From assembly GCA_003259005.1 (NCBI GenBank), contig QLII01000001.1, positions 4,046,501 to 4,110,500 on the forward strand: a DNA stretch of 64,000 nt, in the 5' to 3' direction. Source of the DNA: Spirosoma telluris. Its GTDB lineage: Bacteria > Bacteroidota > Bacteroidia > Cytophagales > Spirosomataceae. Positions 63,232-64,000 of this stretch are shown piece after piece. The notes under the pieces are model-generated. The model did not search any database. It worked only from the letters and a program-made list of their open reading frames with translations, and was not told where the DNA came from. Numbering within the stretch: the stretch's first letter is position 1; each line of letters starts with the position of its first letter. The position numbers were made by a program, and so were the translations under genes.

Positions 63232-64000
63232 ATGGCTATTAAAGTTGCAATTTCCCATAAAACAACCTATAATTTCGATAGGCTGGTAGGGCTTAGTCCG
63301 CATATTTTTCGACTTCGGCCCGCTCCGCACTCCCGCACACCCATTGACGGGTATTCATTTAAAATTTTCCCCGAAAACCATTTTATCAATTGGCAACAGG
63401 ACCCATTCGGAAATTATCAGGCACGGGTTGTCTTTCCGGAAAAAACCAGGACACTCCGCATTGAAGTAGAAGTGTTAGCCCGATTGGAGGTAATTAACCC
63501 ATTCGATTTTTTTATCGAGGAATATGCCGAAACAATCCCCTTTCAGTATGACGAGCATTTACTGTCTGAACTGGTTCCTTATCTGGAAATCAAGGAAAAC
63601 GGCCCCTTGCTGAACGAGTGGATTGCGAAAAACCGAATCGATGAAAACATAAAAACGGTTGACTACCTGGTGCATCTTAACCAGAAACTTAACCAAACCC
63701 TCGGGTATACTATCCGGATGGAACCGGGTGTCCAGTCCTGCGAAGAGTCGCTAACCCTACTGAGTGGCTCCTGCCGCGATTCTGCCTGGTTGTTGGTACA
63801 GGCTCTCCGGCATTTAGGCATTGCCTCCCGCTTTGTCTCCGGCTATCTGGTGCAGCTCACCCCCGATGTTAAATCGTTGGATGGCCCCTCTGGTCCCGAA
63901 GCCGATTTCACCGATTTACACGCCTGGGTGGAAGCCTATGTACCGGGTGCAGGCTGGATTGGCCTCGACCCTACCTCAGGACTTTTTGCCGATGAAGGAC
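63232..64000 (+). CDS. Transglutaminase-like protein (3' truncated by window end)
   Basis: The open frame runs off the window after 256 codons. The N-terminal ~90 residues (ISHKTTYNFDRLVGLSPHIF, RLRPAPHSRTPIDGYSF) match the bacterial transglutaminase-like N-terminal beta domain. The catalytic core follows: Cys in SGSCRDSAWLLVQALRHLG, His in DLHAWVEAYVPGAGW and Asp in GLDPTSG. These proteins may crosslink or hydrolyse peptides and often occur with ATP-grasp and alpha-E domain proteins. Those genes, if present, lie to the right of the window. No signal peptide is present. Confidence 0.85.
   Translation, partial: MAIKVAISHKTTYNFDRLVGLSPHIFRLRPAPHSRTPIDGYSFKIFPENHFINWQQDPFGNYQARVVFPEKTRTLRIEVEVLARLEVINPFDFFIEEYAETIPFQYDEHLLSELVPYLEIKENGPLLNEWIAKNRIDENIKTVDYLVHLNQKLNQTLGYTIRMEPGVQSCEESLTLLSGSCRDSAWLLVQALRHLGIASRFVSGYLVQLTPDVKSLDGPSGPEADFTDLHAWVEAYVPGAGWIGLDPTSGLFADEG

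Noticed and set aside
1..64000. Prophage, integrative element or insertion sequence
   Set aside because: No integrase, transposase, phage structural gene or att-like direct repeat pair was found in the window.

Overview
The window looks like a chromosomal segment of a Bacteroidota bacterium, most likely a Cytophagales member close to Spirosoma. Support: recurrent TAnnTTTG -7 promoter elements, few Shine-Dalgarno sites, TonB-dependent receptors with carboxypeptidase-regulatory-like N-termini, a type IX secretion-type C-terminal domain, TPR-containing sensor proteins and many lipobox lipoproteins. I see no rRNA, tRNA, CRISPR array or transposase. This is inference from protein families; no database search was run.

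Layout. 1-8 kb: a truncated TolB-like beta-propeller protein, a Tat-exported Gfo/Idh/MocA oxidoreductase, a secreted IPT/CBM3 protein and a TPR sensor histidine kinase. 8.1-28.4 kb: a co-directional cluster for a PUFA-synthase-like (Pfa, 'secondary lipid') megasynthase. It holds a KS-AT-ACP-ACP-KR-DH subunit, a KS-CLF-AT-DH-DH subunit, a PfaD-type enoyl reductase, a phosphopantetheinyl transferase, an unassigned protein, an FAD oxidoreductase and an acyl-CoA/ACP synthetase. 28.4-32.9 kb: a large secreted LTD/Calx-beta protein. 33-34.6 kb: AT-rich DNA with small orphan genes.

34.7-51 kb: what looks like a phosphate-ester scavenging region. It has a phytase-like esterase lipoprotein, a membrane-bound TPR/HTH regulator, two TonB receptors each followed by a beta-helix lipoprotein, and a beta-propeller phytase. 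Hexamer pairs repeated at 11-bp spacing, resembling Pho boxes, lie upstream of both receptors and of one lipoprotein. This is the best candidate for an undescribed system: TonB receptors paired with beta-helix lipoproteins where a SusD would usually be, tied to phytases.

51-64 kb: a YpdA-type disulfide reductase, an astacin-like protease, a large secreted SdrD/B-like protein, PriA, a PIN-domain toxin-antitoxin pair, pyruvate kinase, a zinc-ribbon metallopeptidase and a transglutaminase cut by the window end.

Reading caution: twelve genes are split by about 26 single-base frameshifts. Nearly all are one-base losses in short homopolymers, including one in pyruvate kinase. I read them as sequence errors, not gene decay, and annotate each split gene as one CDS with the break positions.
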